A DNA stretch of 64,000 nucleotides from Myxococcales bacterium (GCA_025359105.1 JANYHK010000081.1:1-64000); one strand, 5' to 3'; counted from the stretch's first letter, positions 25,400-32,959 are shown. Program-made: numbers and translations. Notes: generated by a model from the letters alone, not told the origin.

Positions 25400-25517
25400 G
25401 GGGCCGGTCTAGTAGCACGAGGGGCCCGCACAAAGTATCAAGACGTGAGTGACCCGCGTCCGAGGCACCGAAAGGCTCGATTTGGTCCGCCCGGAGGGGG
25501 TGGCCGAGGGGTCCGTC

Positions 25518-26507
25518 GTGAGCATTTTTCGGGTGCCCCCCGAGGTCGACGGGCAGCGCCTGGACGTGTTTCTTCGAGACCAGCTCAAGCGAACCAGCCG
25601 CACGCGGACCCAGTGGATCATCCGCGTGAGCGCGTATTCGGAGGACGGACGCCGCCTCAAGCCGAACGATCGGGTGAGGAGCGAGCAGCAGGTCTTTCTC
25701 TGGCGCGCGCCGTGGGACGAGGACCCCGTCCCCACGAACATCGATGTCCTCTACGAGGACGACCACCTCCTCGCCGTCGACAAGCCGGCCAACCTGCCCG
25801 TGCACCCGAGTGCGCGCTACCACAAGAACACCCTCATCAAGCTGCTCCACGCGCAGCGGCCGGGCGAGTTCCTGTCCCTCGGCCATCGCCTCGATCGCGA
25901 GACGAGCGGCGTCCTCCTCGTCTCCAAGACCCCGGAGTGCGATCGCGCGCTCAAGCGGCAGTTCGAGCTGCGCGACGACATCGAGAAGACGTACACGGCG
26001 ATCACTTGGGGCGTGCCCGACGACGGCTCCGGCGACACGGAGATGCGCGTCGCCCGCGGCATGGAGCTCGACAAGACGAACGCGTTCCGCGTGAAGATGC
26101 GCCTCTCCGAGGGCCCGGACTCGCTCCGCGCGGCGACCCGGTTCGAGGTGCTCGGCGTCGCGCGTCGCGAGCAGGATGGGCACGCCGCGCCCGCCTACGC
26201 CCGCGTCCGCTGCGAGCTCGAGACCGGACGGCAGCACCAGATCCGCGTTCACCTCGCGTTCGCGCTCGGGACGCCGGTCGTGGGCGACAAGCTGTACGGG
26301 CCCGACGAGGAGCTCTTCGCGCGTGGCGTCGACGGAGAGCTCACCGCAGCCGACGTCGCCCTCCTCGAGATTCCGCGTCACGCGCTCCACGCGTCGCGCC
26401 TACGCCTCGCGCACCCGGTCACCGGCGACGTGCTGGAGGTCACCGCGCCGTTGCCCGCCGATCTCGAGGACTTCTGGTCGATGTGCGAGCGGCGCGCGCA
26501 GACCTAG
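25518..26507 (+). CDS. RluA-family pseudouridine synthase
   Basis: The S4-like N-terminal region (PPEVDGQRLDVFLRDQL) is followed by the catalytic core: VDKPANLPVHPS, then GHRLDRETSGVLLVSKT with the catalytic Asp, and the C-terminal GRQHQIRVHLAFALG motif. It isomerises uridine to pseudouridine in rRNA or tRNA; the target position is not predictable. I prefer GTG 25518, which has GAGGGG six bases upstream; GTG 25500 and GTG 25449 are in-frame alternatives that would add up to 23 residues. It is divergent from glgA. Confidence 0.93.
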   Translation: MSIFRVPPEVDGQRLDVFLRDQLKRTSRTRTQWIIRVSAYSEDGRRLKPNDRVRSEQQVFLWRAPWDEDPVPTNIDVLYEDDHLLAVDKPANLPVHPSARYHKNTLIKLLHAQRPGEFLSLGHRLDRETSGVLLVSKTPECDRALKRQFELRDDIEKTYTAITWGVPDDGSGDTEMRVARGMELDKTNAFRVKMRLSEGPDSLRAATRFEVLGVARREQDGHAAPAYARVRCELETGRQHQIRVHLAFALGTPVVGDKLYGPDEELFARGVDGELTAADVALLEIPRHALHASRLRLAHPVTGDVLEVTAPLPADLEDFWSMCERRAQT

Positions 26508-26578
26508 CGCCGTTCGTCTGCCGCTTTCCTAGTGGGTCGCTACCGACGTTGCCGGTTCCGGTCAAAACGACGTCCGCT

Positions 26579-27445
26579 CTACGGGCAGTCGTTCGCCGCG
26601 CCGGGCGTGCCCTGGTCGGAGCCGCTCGCCCACGTCTTCGCGGCGAGGCACCAGCCGGCGGCGCTCCCCGCCTGCCCCCCGTTCGTCGCCTTCAGCTCGA
26701 TGCTGTGGCCGCCCGAGCCCGACTGGTTGAACCAACCGCCGTAGGGCGCCTGCGCGATCTGGGTGGCGCCGTCCTTGAGGGTGAGGCCGCCCGTCGAACC
26801 GTTGGCGAGGAGGATCCCCTCGGTCACGGCGTAGGTCGTGCCGTACTCGTACACGATCGCCGTGACCGGGACCTTCGTGCTCGTCGCGGCGGCTTTGCTC
26901 CGCGCGAGGACGACGTACGCGCCGGCCGCGATCGTGAGCTGCGAGCCACCGATCGTGTGGGTTCGGCCGCCGCCGTCGCTCAAGACAAGACCGGTGAGGA
27001 GCTTGTCCGACGCGGTGGTGTTGAAGAGCTCGAGCCACTCGGTGTCCGGCTCCGTCCCCGACGGGTCGTACAGGACCTCGCTGATGATGACCTCGCCGGG
27101 CTTGGGCTTGGAGACGCCCGGAGGCGGAGGCGGCGGAGGGGCGGCGTCCGGCGCAGGGGCAGCGTCCTTCCCTGACCCTGCGTCCGGCGACGGTGCAGGC
27201 GAAGGGTTGCCGTTCGGATCGCCATCGACGCCACCGTCGGCGGCGCCGCCTGTCGTGCCTCCGCGGCTCCCGGCTCCCTCCGGCGGAGGGGTCACGCTCG
27301 CGTCGGCGCTGTAGGGCACGAGCCCCGGCTCGTCGAACGTCGGCGCCACGGCGCATCCGCCGACCGCAACCGCCGTCGCGACCAGGGCGTAGATCCATGA
27401 ACCGTCGAGGCCACACAAGCTCCAGCAAACCGACGCGTTGGGCAT
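26579..27445 (-). CDS. lamin-tail-domain lipoprotein
   Basis: 288 residues from ATG 27445, where a lipoprotein signal (AVGGC) follows. A long Pro/Ala/Asp/Gly linker (about 45-130) leads to a lamin tail domain (about 135-250): ISEVLYDPSGTEPDTEWLE, LTGLVLSDGGG, LTIAAGAYVVLARS. The C-terminus GTPGAANDCP is typical of bacterial LTD proteins. The fold mediates binding or anchoring on the cell surface. It is last in the leftward run purH-parA-RHH-LTD, but 174 bases separate it from the RHH gene, so it probably has its own promoter. Confidence 0.88.
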   Translation of the reverse strand: MPNASVCWSLCGLDGSWIYALVATAVAVGGCAVAPTFDEPGLVPYSADASVTPPPEGAGSRGGTTGGAADGGVDGDPNGNPSPAPSPDAGSGKDAAPAPDAAPPPPPPPGVSKPKPGEVIISEVLYDPSGTEPDTEWLELFNTTASDKLLTGLVLSDGGGRTHTIGGSQLTIAAGAYVVLARSKAAATSTKVPVTAIVYEYGTTYAVTEGILLANGSTGGLTLKDGATQIAQAPYGGWFNQSGSGGHSIELKATNGGQAGSAAGWCLAAKTWASGSDQGTPGAANDCP

Positions 27446-27619
27446 GGGACTCCGGACCGCTTTATGCGACCCGCCTAGCCAAGGCGCAATGTGGTTCCGG
27501 CGCACGTCACAACGATTCCTGTGTCGACGTAACTTTCTAGCTACAACAGCCGCGAATGTCACGGAATCGCGACGAATTTGCGTCTCAGGCGCGTCGCAAC
27601 CGTCGTCAATAGCGCAGCT

Positions 27620-27931
27620 TCAGAGCCCCCGCGGAACCTTGTCGAGATCGAGCTGGTCGAGCGCCGCGCGGATGAGGGCGCTGCGGTTGGCCTTCGTCAG
27701 GCCGCGCGCCTTCAGCTGGTCGACCATGCCATCGAGACGGTCGAGGTCCTTCATGTACATGGAGATGCAGATCACCTTGTAGTGAGTCGGCTTCTCCGCC
27801 ACCGCTTTCGGGGTCGGCTTCGGGGACTCGCCGCGCGGCGTGTAGAACGTGCCGGAGAGCACGCCCTGCACCTCGTCGCCGTCGAGCACACGAGCCGCAC
27901 CGAGCCCTGCTCCTTCATCACGCGCCGCCAT
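27620..27931 (-). CDS. ribbon-helix-helix-type DNA-binding protein, ParA partner
   Basis: 103 residues. The C-terminal half (about 48-98) has a beta strand YKVICISMYM followed by two helices (KDLDRLDGMVDQLKARG and ANRSALIRAALDQLD), the pattern of ribbon-helix-helix proteins of the CopG/ParG/omega type. The N-terminal 45 residues look disordered, as in ParG-like centromere-binding proteins. ATG 27931 has GGAGG close upstream. It follows parA by 42 bases, the gene order of type Ib partition cassettes. The spacer carries one copy of the AT-rich 14-mer. RHH assignment is by pattern, not alignment. Confidence 0.75.
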   Translation of the reverse strand: MAARDEGAGLGAARVLDGDEVQGVLSGTFYTPRGESPKPTPKAVAEKPTHYKVICISMYMKDLDRLDGMVDQLKARGLTKANRSALIRAALDQLDLDKVPRGL

Positions 27932-27954
27932 CTGATCCTCCGCGATTCGTCAGG

Positions 27955-27968
27955 TTCTTTTGAATGGA
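27955..27968 (+). repeat. AT-rich 14-mer site A (parA-RHH spacer)
   Basis: TTCTTTTGAATGGA, a perfect fit to TTCKTTTSAATRKA. It lies in the 42-base spacer between the parA stop codon and the RHH start, where an autoregulatory or centromere-like site would be expected. Confidence 0.6.
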
Positions 27969-27973
27969 AGTCT

Positions 27974-29410
27974 TCACGCGATCGCCCTCGCGTCCTCGGC
28001 CTCGTCCAGGTCGGCCACGCCCGAGGTTGCCCCGCTCGCGGCGTCGCCGTCGATGAACCGACGCACGACGCGGCGGTAGTCGGCGGCGGCGTTGGAGTCC
28101 GCGGCGTATTCGAAGATCGTCTTGCCCTGGGCGGGCGCCTCTTTGATCTTGATCGTCGACCGAATGGGGCTGAGACACCGATCGCCGAAGTGCTGCTTCA
28201 TCGTGTCCACCGCATCGCGGCAGATGCGCGCCCGCGCGTCGTAGAAGGTCGGCAGCACGCCGTAGATCTCGACGGGGTGATGGAGCAGGCTGTTGACGTT
28301 CTTGACCGTCTTGATCACCTGCCGCACTCCGACGAGCGACAGGAAATCGCAGGCGACGGGGACGAGGATCCCCTCGGCGAACACGAGCGCGTTCTGGTTC
28401 ATGAGGGAGAGCGACGGCGAGCAATCGAGGACGACGACGTCGTAACCGTCGCACGCCGACGCGAGGCGCTGCTGGAGGATACGGTCGCGGTTCGGTCGGC
28501 CTGCGAGGTAGAGCTCGGCCGCCGCGAGCGTCTCGTTGGAGGCCACGAGATCGAGGTTCGGACGCACCGGGATCGCGACGTCGGAGGGCCGCAGCCCCAT
28601 GACGAGCACGTGGTAGAGCGAGCGCTCCGCCTTCACGCCGAGCGAGACGCCGACGTTGCCCTGCGAGTCGGTGTCGACGAGCAGGACCTTGAGCCCCTCG
28701 GCGGCGAGGCCGGCGGCGATACTCACGGTCGTCGTCGTCTTGCCGGTGCCGCCCTTGTGGTTGAAGACGGCGAGCCGACGCGGCCCGTGGATCTTGCGTC
28801 GCCCGATCATGGTCGCCCGGGGCGCAGCTACCGGTGTGCCACCGGTGATCGACGCGCTCGCGATCGGCATCTGCGTCGCAGTCGGCGCCGTGGTCGCGGT
28901 CGCGGTCGGCGGCGCGGTCGTGGTCGGCGGTGCGCACGTGGTCGTGGTCGCGGTCGTGGTCGTGGTCGCGGTCGTGGTCGTGGTCGTGTTCGCGGTCGTG
29001 TTCGCGGTCGCGGTCGTGTTCGCGGTCGGCGTCACGGTTGGCATCGCGTGGACGATCGGAGTGCGCGCCGAGATCGGCGCCGGCGCCGGTGCCACCGCGG
29101 GCGGGGGCGCCGTCATCGCGCCCAGGCGAGCGCCGCCGGCCTCGGCGAGTAGCTGGCCGCGGCACGGATCGGAGCACGCGTAGCGCCGCTGACCCTGGAC
29201 GCGCACCACCTGCGAGACGAGCTCGACGACGAAGCGTTTGCTGCACGCATCGCATGTTGCGCCGCCCGACGTCTCGCCGCGCACGGCCTTGCCGTGGCAG
29301 TCCTGCGAGCAGTAGAAGGCGAAACCGCCGTCCCGCTCTTCCATCTGGTAGCGAAACTGCACATCGAACGTGCGGCCGCAGACACTGCAGCCCTCTACCA
29401 TCGCGGCCAT
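27974..29410 (-). CDS. ParA-family ATPase fused to N-terminal double zinc-binding module
   Basis: 478 residues from ATG 29410, preceded by GGGAGG. Residues 8-38 and 53-83 each form a CxxC...CxxxC treble-clef or TRASH/MYM-like zinc site (CSVC...CSQDC; CDAC...CSDPC). A Thr/Ala/Pro-rich linker (about 124-182) is followed by the ParA domain: deviant Walker A KGGTGKTT near 219, LLVDTDSQGNVGVSLG, VVLDCSPSLS, then ParA family C-terminal motifs. ParA dimers on DNA drive segregation or positioning. The fused zinc module is unusual and could bind DNA or a cargo. It is followed by the RHH gene. Confidence 0.9.
   Translation of the reverse strand: MAAMVEGCSVCGRTFDVQFRYQMEERDGGFAFYCSQDCHGKAVRGETSGGATCDACSKRFVVELVSQVVRVQGQRRYACSDPCRGQLLAEAGGARLGAMTAPPPAVAPAPAPISARTPIVHAMPTVTPTANTTATANTTANTTTTTTATTTTTATTTTCAPPTTTAPPTATATTAPTATQMPIASASITGGTPVAAPRATMIGRRKIHGPRRLAVFNHKGGTGKTTTTVSIAAGLAAEGLKVLLVDTDSQGNVGVSLGVKAERSLYHVLVMGLRPSDVAIPVRPNLDLVASNETLAAAELYLAGRPNRDRILQQRLASACDGYDVVVLDCSPSLSLMNQNALVFAEGILVPVACDFLSLVGVRQVIKTVKNVNSLLHHPVEIYGVLPTFYDARARICRDAVDTMKQHFGDRCLSPIRSTIKIKEAPAQGKTIFEYAADSNAAADYRRVVRRFIDGDAASGATSGVADLDEAEDARAIA
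28870..29040. repeat. hexanucleotide low-complexity repeat encoding the ParA Thr-rich linker
   Basis: Runs of GTCGTG/GTCGCG-type hexamers on the plus strand (densest at 28935-29030) encode Thr-Thr/Thr-Ala stretches on the minus strand. Unit length is six, so expansion stays in frame. Similar repeats recur near 39010-39165. Confidence 0.75.
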
Positions 29411-29532
29411 GGGTAGCCTCCCGTGTAAAGCTCCACTAGCCACACGGAGACGGACTGGGCCAAATAAGTGGATACGGTAGCCGGGCTTCTCGCCTCGCGG
29501 GACCGCCCGACTCGGTGCCCCTCGAGACGCGT

Positions 29533-31089
29533 TCAGTGCCTGAAGTGCCTGAAGCCGGTGAAAATCATGGCGAGGTTGTGCGCGTTGGCCATCGCGATGA
29601 CTTCGGGATCCTTCACGCTGCCGCCCGGCTGCGCGATGGCCGTGATGCCGGCCTTGGCCGCCGCTTCGACGCCATCGGGAAACGGGAAGAATGCGTCTGA
29701 ACAAAGGACGCTTCCCTTCGCGAGAGCACCGGCCTTTTCGACCGCGATCTGCACGCTGATGACGCGCGACATCTGCCCGGCGCCGACGCCCACCGTGCGC
29801 TCGCCCTCGGCAAGCACGATGGCATTCGACTTCACGTGTTTGCAGACACGCCACGAGAATTCCAGTGCTTTTCGCTCATTCGCCGTGGGCTGACGCGTGC
29901 TCACGACCTTGCCGTTTTCGACCTCGCCGGGCCCGGTGGCATCACGCGTCTGGACGACGAGCCCGCCCCCGACGCGCTTGTACTGCAGGGACGAATGACC
30001 GGCGCCGAGCCACGCCCCCGTCGCGAGGAGACGCAGGTTCTTCTTGGCACGCAGGACCTCGAGCGCCGCCGACGCGTAGCTCGGGGCCACGACGCACTCG
30101 AGGAACGTCTCGGCGAGGAGCTTCGCCGTCGCCTCGTCGACCTCGCGGTTGAGCGCGACGATCCCGCCGAACGCGGAGAGCGCGTCCGCGTCACGTGCCG
30201 CCTTGTAGGCGATGCTCAGCGCGTCGGCGACCGCGACGCCACAGGGGTTGGTGTGCTTGACGACGACGGCCGCAGGGCGCTCGAACTCGCGGACCGCGTC
30301 GAGCGCGGCCTCGACGTCGACGAGGTTGTTGAAGCTCAGCTCCTTGCCGCCGGCGCCGAGGCTCTCGGCGCGCGCGAGCGAGCCCGCCGCGGCGTTCTTT
30401 TCAATGTAAAATGCACCCTGTTGGTGGGGGTTCTCGCCGTAGCGCAGGCCGTACGCGCGCTCGAACGGCAGCGTGAGGTAGGTAGGAAACGGCGCGCGCG
30501 TGCCGTCGGGCTGGTGCGCCGAGAGGTACCCGCTGATGGCCGCGTCGTATGCCGCCGTGTGCGCGAACGCCTTCGCCGCCAGCTCGGCGCGCGTGCCCAC
30601 CGCCACCCCGCCGGTCTCCGCCAGCTCCTTGGCGACACGATCGTAGTCCGCCGGATCGCACACGACGGCGACACGCGCGTGGTTCTTTGCTGCCGACCGG
30701 ACCATCGACGGGCCACCGATGTCGATGTTCTCGATGATGTGCTCGTGGGTGGAGCCCGGCGTCGCGACGGTCTTCTCGAAGGGATAGAGGTTCACGACGA
30801 CGAGATCGATCTCGCGGCCGCCGAGCTTCTCGAGATCCTTCTTGTCGACCTCGCCGCGTGACAGGATGCCGCCGTGCACGCGCGGGTGCAGCGTCTTCAC
30901 GCGGCCGCCCATGACCTCCGGCGAGCCGGTGTACGACTCGACGGTCTCGACCTCGATGCCTTCGTCGGCGAGCGCCTTCGCGGTGCCCCCGCTCGAGAGG
31001 ATCCTCACGCCGTGCTTGACGAGCGCGCGCGCAAACGGGAAAAGGCCGGTCTTGTCGCTGACGGAAATGAGGGCGGTCTTGGGTGCCAT
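29533..31089 (-). CDS. purH: bifunctional AICAR formyltransferase / IMP cyclohydrolase
   Basis: 518 residues, the normal PurH length, from ATG 31089. The MGS-like IMP cyclohydrolase domain (ALISVSDKTGLFPFARAL, SGGTAKAL, VVNLYPFEKTV) fills the first 195 residues. The AICAR transformylase domain follows (KELSFNNLVDVEAAL, VVKHTNPCGVAVAD with the catalytic Lys-His, C-terminal DAFFPFPDGVE). It catalyses the last two steps of de novo IMP synthesis. The 167-base leader to the upstream gene contains two long hairpins. One AT-rich 14-mer lies inside the gene. Confidence 0.97.
   Translation of the reverse strand: MAPKTALISVSDKTGLFPFARALVKHGVRILSSGGTAKALADEGIEVETVESYTGSPEVMGGRVKTLHPRVHGGILSRGEVDKKDLEKLGGREIDLVVVNLYPFEKTVATPGSTHEHIIENIDIGGPSMVRSAAKNHARVAVVCDPADYDRVAKELAETGGVAVGTRAELAAKAFAHTAAYDAAISGYLSAHQPDGTRAPFPTYLTLPFERAYGLRYGENPHQQGAFYIEKNAAAGSLARAESLGAGGKELSFNNLVDVEAALDAVREFERPAAVVVKHTNPCGVAVADALSIAYKAARDADALSAFGGIVALNREVDEATAKLLAETFLECVVAPSYASAALEVLRAKKNLRLLATGAWLGAGHSSLQYKRVGGGLVVQTRDATGPGEVENGKVVSTRQPTANERKALEFSWRVCKHVKSNAIVLAEGERTVGVGAGQMSRVISVQIAVEKAGALAKGSVLCSDAFFPFPDGVEAAAKAGITAIAQPGGSVKDPEVIAMANAHNLAMIFTGFRHFRH
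30395..30408 (+). repeat. AT-rich 14-mer site B (inside purH)
   Basis: TTCTTTTCAATGTA, a perfect fit to TTCKTTTSAATRKA, within purH in an otherwise GC-rich stretch. It is read there as ...FYIEKN on the minus strand, with A/T-ending codons unlike the neighbours. Confidence 0.55.
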
Positions 31090-31132
31090 GGCGAGGTGGA
31101 GGTACCCCGCGCAACGATGCCCGTCAATGCAC

Positions 31133-31165
31133 GACGCCCCGGGCGGCAATGCCGCACGGGGCGTC
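31133..31165 (-). terminator. long GC hairpin upstream of purH
   Basis: GACGCCCCG (31133-31141) pairs with CGGGGCGTC (31157-31165), and inside it GCGGC pairs with GCCGC around an AAT loop, giving about 14 base pairs. No T-run follows on either strand, so it is either a rho-type/3'-end hairpin of the upstream gene or a structured leader element 44 bases before the purH ATG. A second structure (31180-31186 with 31230-31236, plus 31192-31196 with 31225-31229) lies just upstream. Confidence 0.5.
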
Positions 31166-31256
31166 TGAACAGCTTGAAAAGAAGCCTGTTCGGGCGACGA
31201 CGGCGCGACCGACTGAAGCGGCTGCGCCCGGCTTCTCGCTCAAACGAGGGTTCGCT

Positions 31257-32024
31257 CTAATCGTCGAGCTCGGCGCTCGCGAACTCCTCGACGTCGAACT
31301 CGTCGTCGGCGGGCACGGCGGCGGCGACGACGGCCTTCGCGGTCGCCTTCTCCGATGCGTCCTCGTCGACGTCGACGTCGATGTCGTCGCTCTCCTCCTC
31401 GTCCTCGTCCTCGACGACGGGACGCGTGAGCACGGGGAGGCGGCGCTTACCGACCGGCCCCTCGTCAACGTAGTCGCGGAGGGCGCTCATGTCCTTGAGC
31501 GCCTCGAGCTTCGCGAGGCCCTTCACTTCGACCTGGCGGATTCGCTCACGCGTCAGGTTCATGATGGCGCCCACCTCCTCGAGGGTGGTGCCGCCGCGAT
31601 CGGCGACGTCCAGCGCGCACGTTTCGGTCATCTCCCACACTTCCAGGTCGGGGAAGTTGAGCTTGATCGCGCCGGTCTTCGCGGACACGTCCAGGTAGAG
31701 GTGGTGCTTGCACGAGACGAACGGGCACGGCCGCTCGCCCTGCGCGCACTCGGCCCTGGTCGCCGGCTTGTCGACCGCGGTCTCGGGGTAGAGCATGCGC
31801 CCGAGCTCGAGCTCGCGCTTGGTCATGCGCTTCACGCTGATCGTGCGAGCCCGCACGTCGCGCTTGCGGCGCGAACGGCGCTGCTCGCGCGTGACGTGCT
31901 CGGGCTCCTGCGACTCGCTCGGGACCAGGGCGAGCGCCAGGGCTCCCTCGGTCTCGATGGGGATCGCCGGCTCCGGCGCCGTCGTGTCTTGATCTTCCTG
32001 CCCCGGAACGTGCTTCGCGTCCAT
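31257..32024 (-). CDS. sigma-factor-region-4-like HTH DNA-binding protein
   Basis: 255 residues from ATG 32024, with a strong GGGAGGAG site. The middle carries a Cys motif ([20 protein letters not shown], about 93-112) and a sigma-70 region 4-type HTH ([20 protein letters not shown], about 146-165), the RpoD -35-recognition signature. Sigma region 2 (core binding, -10) is absent. The C-terminal 55 residues are very acidic. It matches proteins usually named sigma factor-like HTH DNA-binding protein; the target is unknown. It is downstream of the MerR-like gene in the same direction. Confidence 0.85.
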   Translation of the reverse strand: MDAKHVPGQEDQDTTAPEPAIPIETEGALALALVPSESQEPEHVTREQRRSRRKRDVRARTISVKRMTKRELELGRMLYPETAVDKPATRAECAQGERPCPFVSCKHHLYLDVSAKTGAIKLNFPDLEVWEMTETCALDVADRGGTTLEEVGAIMNLTRERIRQVEVKGLAKLEALKDMSALRDYVDEGPVGKRRLPVLTRPVVEDEDEEESDDIDVDVDEDASEKATAKAVVAAAVPADDEFDVEEFASAELDD

Positions 32025-32104
32025 TTCGTGCTCCTCCCGGTGGATCCCGACCTTCGGCGCTCGTCCCGCGAGCACTTTGGGCAAAGATCTCCCTGCGGGC
32101 GAAC

Positions 32105-32120
32105 GTGAGGGTCGCCTCAC
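32105..32120. promoter_or_regulatory. 6-bp perfect hairpin in the leader of the sigma-like gene
   Basis: GTGAGG-GTCG-CCTCAC, a perfect stem with tetraloop, 81 bases upstream of the sigma-like start. It could be an operator or RNA hairpin; no function is shown. Confidence 0.35.
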
Positions 32121-32143
32121 CCACACGCCGCCACAGTCACATC

Positions 32144-32157
32144 TATTGAAGCGAATT
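32144..32157 (-). repeat. AT-rich 14-mer site H (between MerR-like and sigma-like genes)
   Basis: The minus strand reads TTCGCTTCAATAGA, matching the consensus except for C at position 5. It lies in the 177-base gap upstream of the sigma-like gene, so it is in regulatory position. Confidence 0.5.
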
Positions 32158-32201
32158 CGAGAGAACGCGGCAGCGGCCAGCGCCCACCCGAATCGCCTTG
32201 G

Positions 32202-32717
32202 TTACATCGCTTCCCGCTGCAGGCGAGCCTGCATGGTCAGCCTCGTCTCGACTCCCGTGATCTTGGCCACGAGCTCCGCCGCGAGGGACCTGGCTTCCGC
32301 CAGCTCTCTCTGCATCGCGCGCGTGGCCACCTCTCCGTCGCGACCCGACTTCGTCGCGCTGGCAAACGCCGAGAAAATACGCTCGAGATTCCTCTCGAGC
32401 TCCTCGACATCCCCCCGCACGAAGAGGAACTCCTTCTGAATCTGCTCTATCGTGAACTCGGACATCATCGCCTTCAGCCGCTGAATTCTGCGGATGACGG
32501 TGGCGGGATACATCCCCTGCGAACCGCGATGCCTGCCCTTCAAACCAACGCGAACGCTGCGCGGAAGAAGTCCGAGTTGGACGTACTTGCGAAGCGTCGC
32601 TTCCGTGAACTTGACTCCCTTGCGACTGAAGCAAGAGAGGATTTCGTCCGACGAGAGCCCTTGCGGGTGCTCGCGCTCGAGTCGCGCGAGCTCGTCGTCC
32701 GAGAATGCCTCCTGCAT
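32202..32717 (-). CDS. MerR-like HTH regulator with coiled-coil C-terminus
   Basis: 171 residues from ATG 32717. A MerR-type winged helix is likely at about residues 23-75 (SSDEILSCFSRKGVKFTEATLRKYVQLGLLP...YPATVIRRIQRLKAMM). A charged helical region follows (EELERNLERIF, RELAEARSLAAELVAKI) that could dimerise as a coiled coil. There is no obvious metal or drug ligand domain. The frame stays open upstream to 32963, but that DNA is AT-rich and full of palindromes, so the true start is probably 32717 or a non-ATG codon slightly upstream. Base composition is somewhat lower in GC than neighbouring genes. Confidence 0.75.
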   Translation of the reverse strand: MQEAFSDDELARLEREHPQGLSSDEILSCFSRKGVKFTEATLRKYVQLGLLPRSVRVGLKGRHRGSQGMYPATVIRRIQRLKAMMSEFTIEQIQKEFLFVRGDVEELERNLERIFSAFASATKSGRDGEVATRAMQRELAEARSLAAELVAKITGVETRLTMQARLQREAM

Positions 32718-32810
32718 GTTCCGCAGCTGCTCCTGCCGTCGTCGCGTGTACTTCCGCAGGTTCGCCTGATCTTGCTCCTCTGTAAGAGGGCGATCGGCGC
32801 CATGTTCTGA

Positions 32811-32839
32811 CGCTTTTGAATGTATTCTATTCAAAAGAC
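32811..32839. repeat. perfect palindrome formed by two AT-rich 14-mers (sites F and G)
   Basis: CTTTTGAAT (32813-32821) and ATTCAAAAG (32829-32837) are 9-bp arms around a 7-base spacer. Each arm is the core of a TTCKTTTSAATRKA site (plus 32811-32824; minus 32839-32826). It overlaps the likely -10 of the MerR-like gene, so it is a strong candidate operator. Confidence 0.65.
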
Positions 32840-32848
32840 GACGGTCAA
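32819..32848 (-). promoter_or_regulatory. putative promoter of the MerR-like gene
   Basis: On the minus strand TTGACC (32848-32843) and TACATT (32824-32819) are separated by 18 bases. The longer-than-17 spacer is common for MerR-controlled promoters. The 25-bp palindrome overlaps the -10. Assigned by eye. Confidence 0.4.
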
Positions 32849-32869
32849 CGCCTCTTCGGCGTTTTTTTT
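32847..32869 (+). terminator. rho-independent terminator, plus strand
   Basis: AACGCC (32847-32852), loop TCTTC, GGCGTT (32858-32863), followed by T to 32869, eight T in a row in all. A textbook intrinsic terminator, but no plus-strand gene precedes it; the upstream gene is on the minus strand. It would end an antisense transcript. Confidence 0.6.
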
Positions 32870-32874
32870 GTGCT

Positions 32875-32889
32875 GTTCCATAATGGAAC
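32875..32889. promoter_or_regulatory. palindrome GTTCCAT-A-ATGGAAC
   Basis: Perfect 7-bp arms around one central base. The half sites equal those of the Myxococcus/Pseudomonas-type parS (TGTTCCA...TGGAACA), but the centre is one base longer. It is in the upstream region of the MerR-like gene. Confidence 0.5.
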
Positions 32890-32915
32890 TGCTCTCGCGG
32901 GCTTAGATCGTAGAT

Positions 32916-32932
32916 GTGACAAACAATGTCAC
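32916..32932. promoter_or_regulatory. palindrome GTGACA-N5-TGTCAC
   Basis: Perfect 6-bp arms with a 5-base spacer, 28 bases from the end of the kinase gene, in the same upstream region. Candidate regulator-binding site of unknown specificity. Confidence 0.5.
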
Positions 32933-32959
32933 TCCTAGCGCGACGTTTTCGGCGCGCGC

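Noticed and set aside
24009-26390. 793-codon minus-strand frame across glgA and the pseudouridine synthase
   Set aside because: Overlaps two well-supported genes; Arg-rich with no domain.
28870-29040. CRISPR-like array at the repeat tract
   Set aside because: Hexamer microsatellite with no spacers; it encodes a Thr-rich linker. No array seen anywhere in the window.
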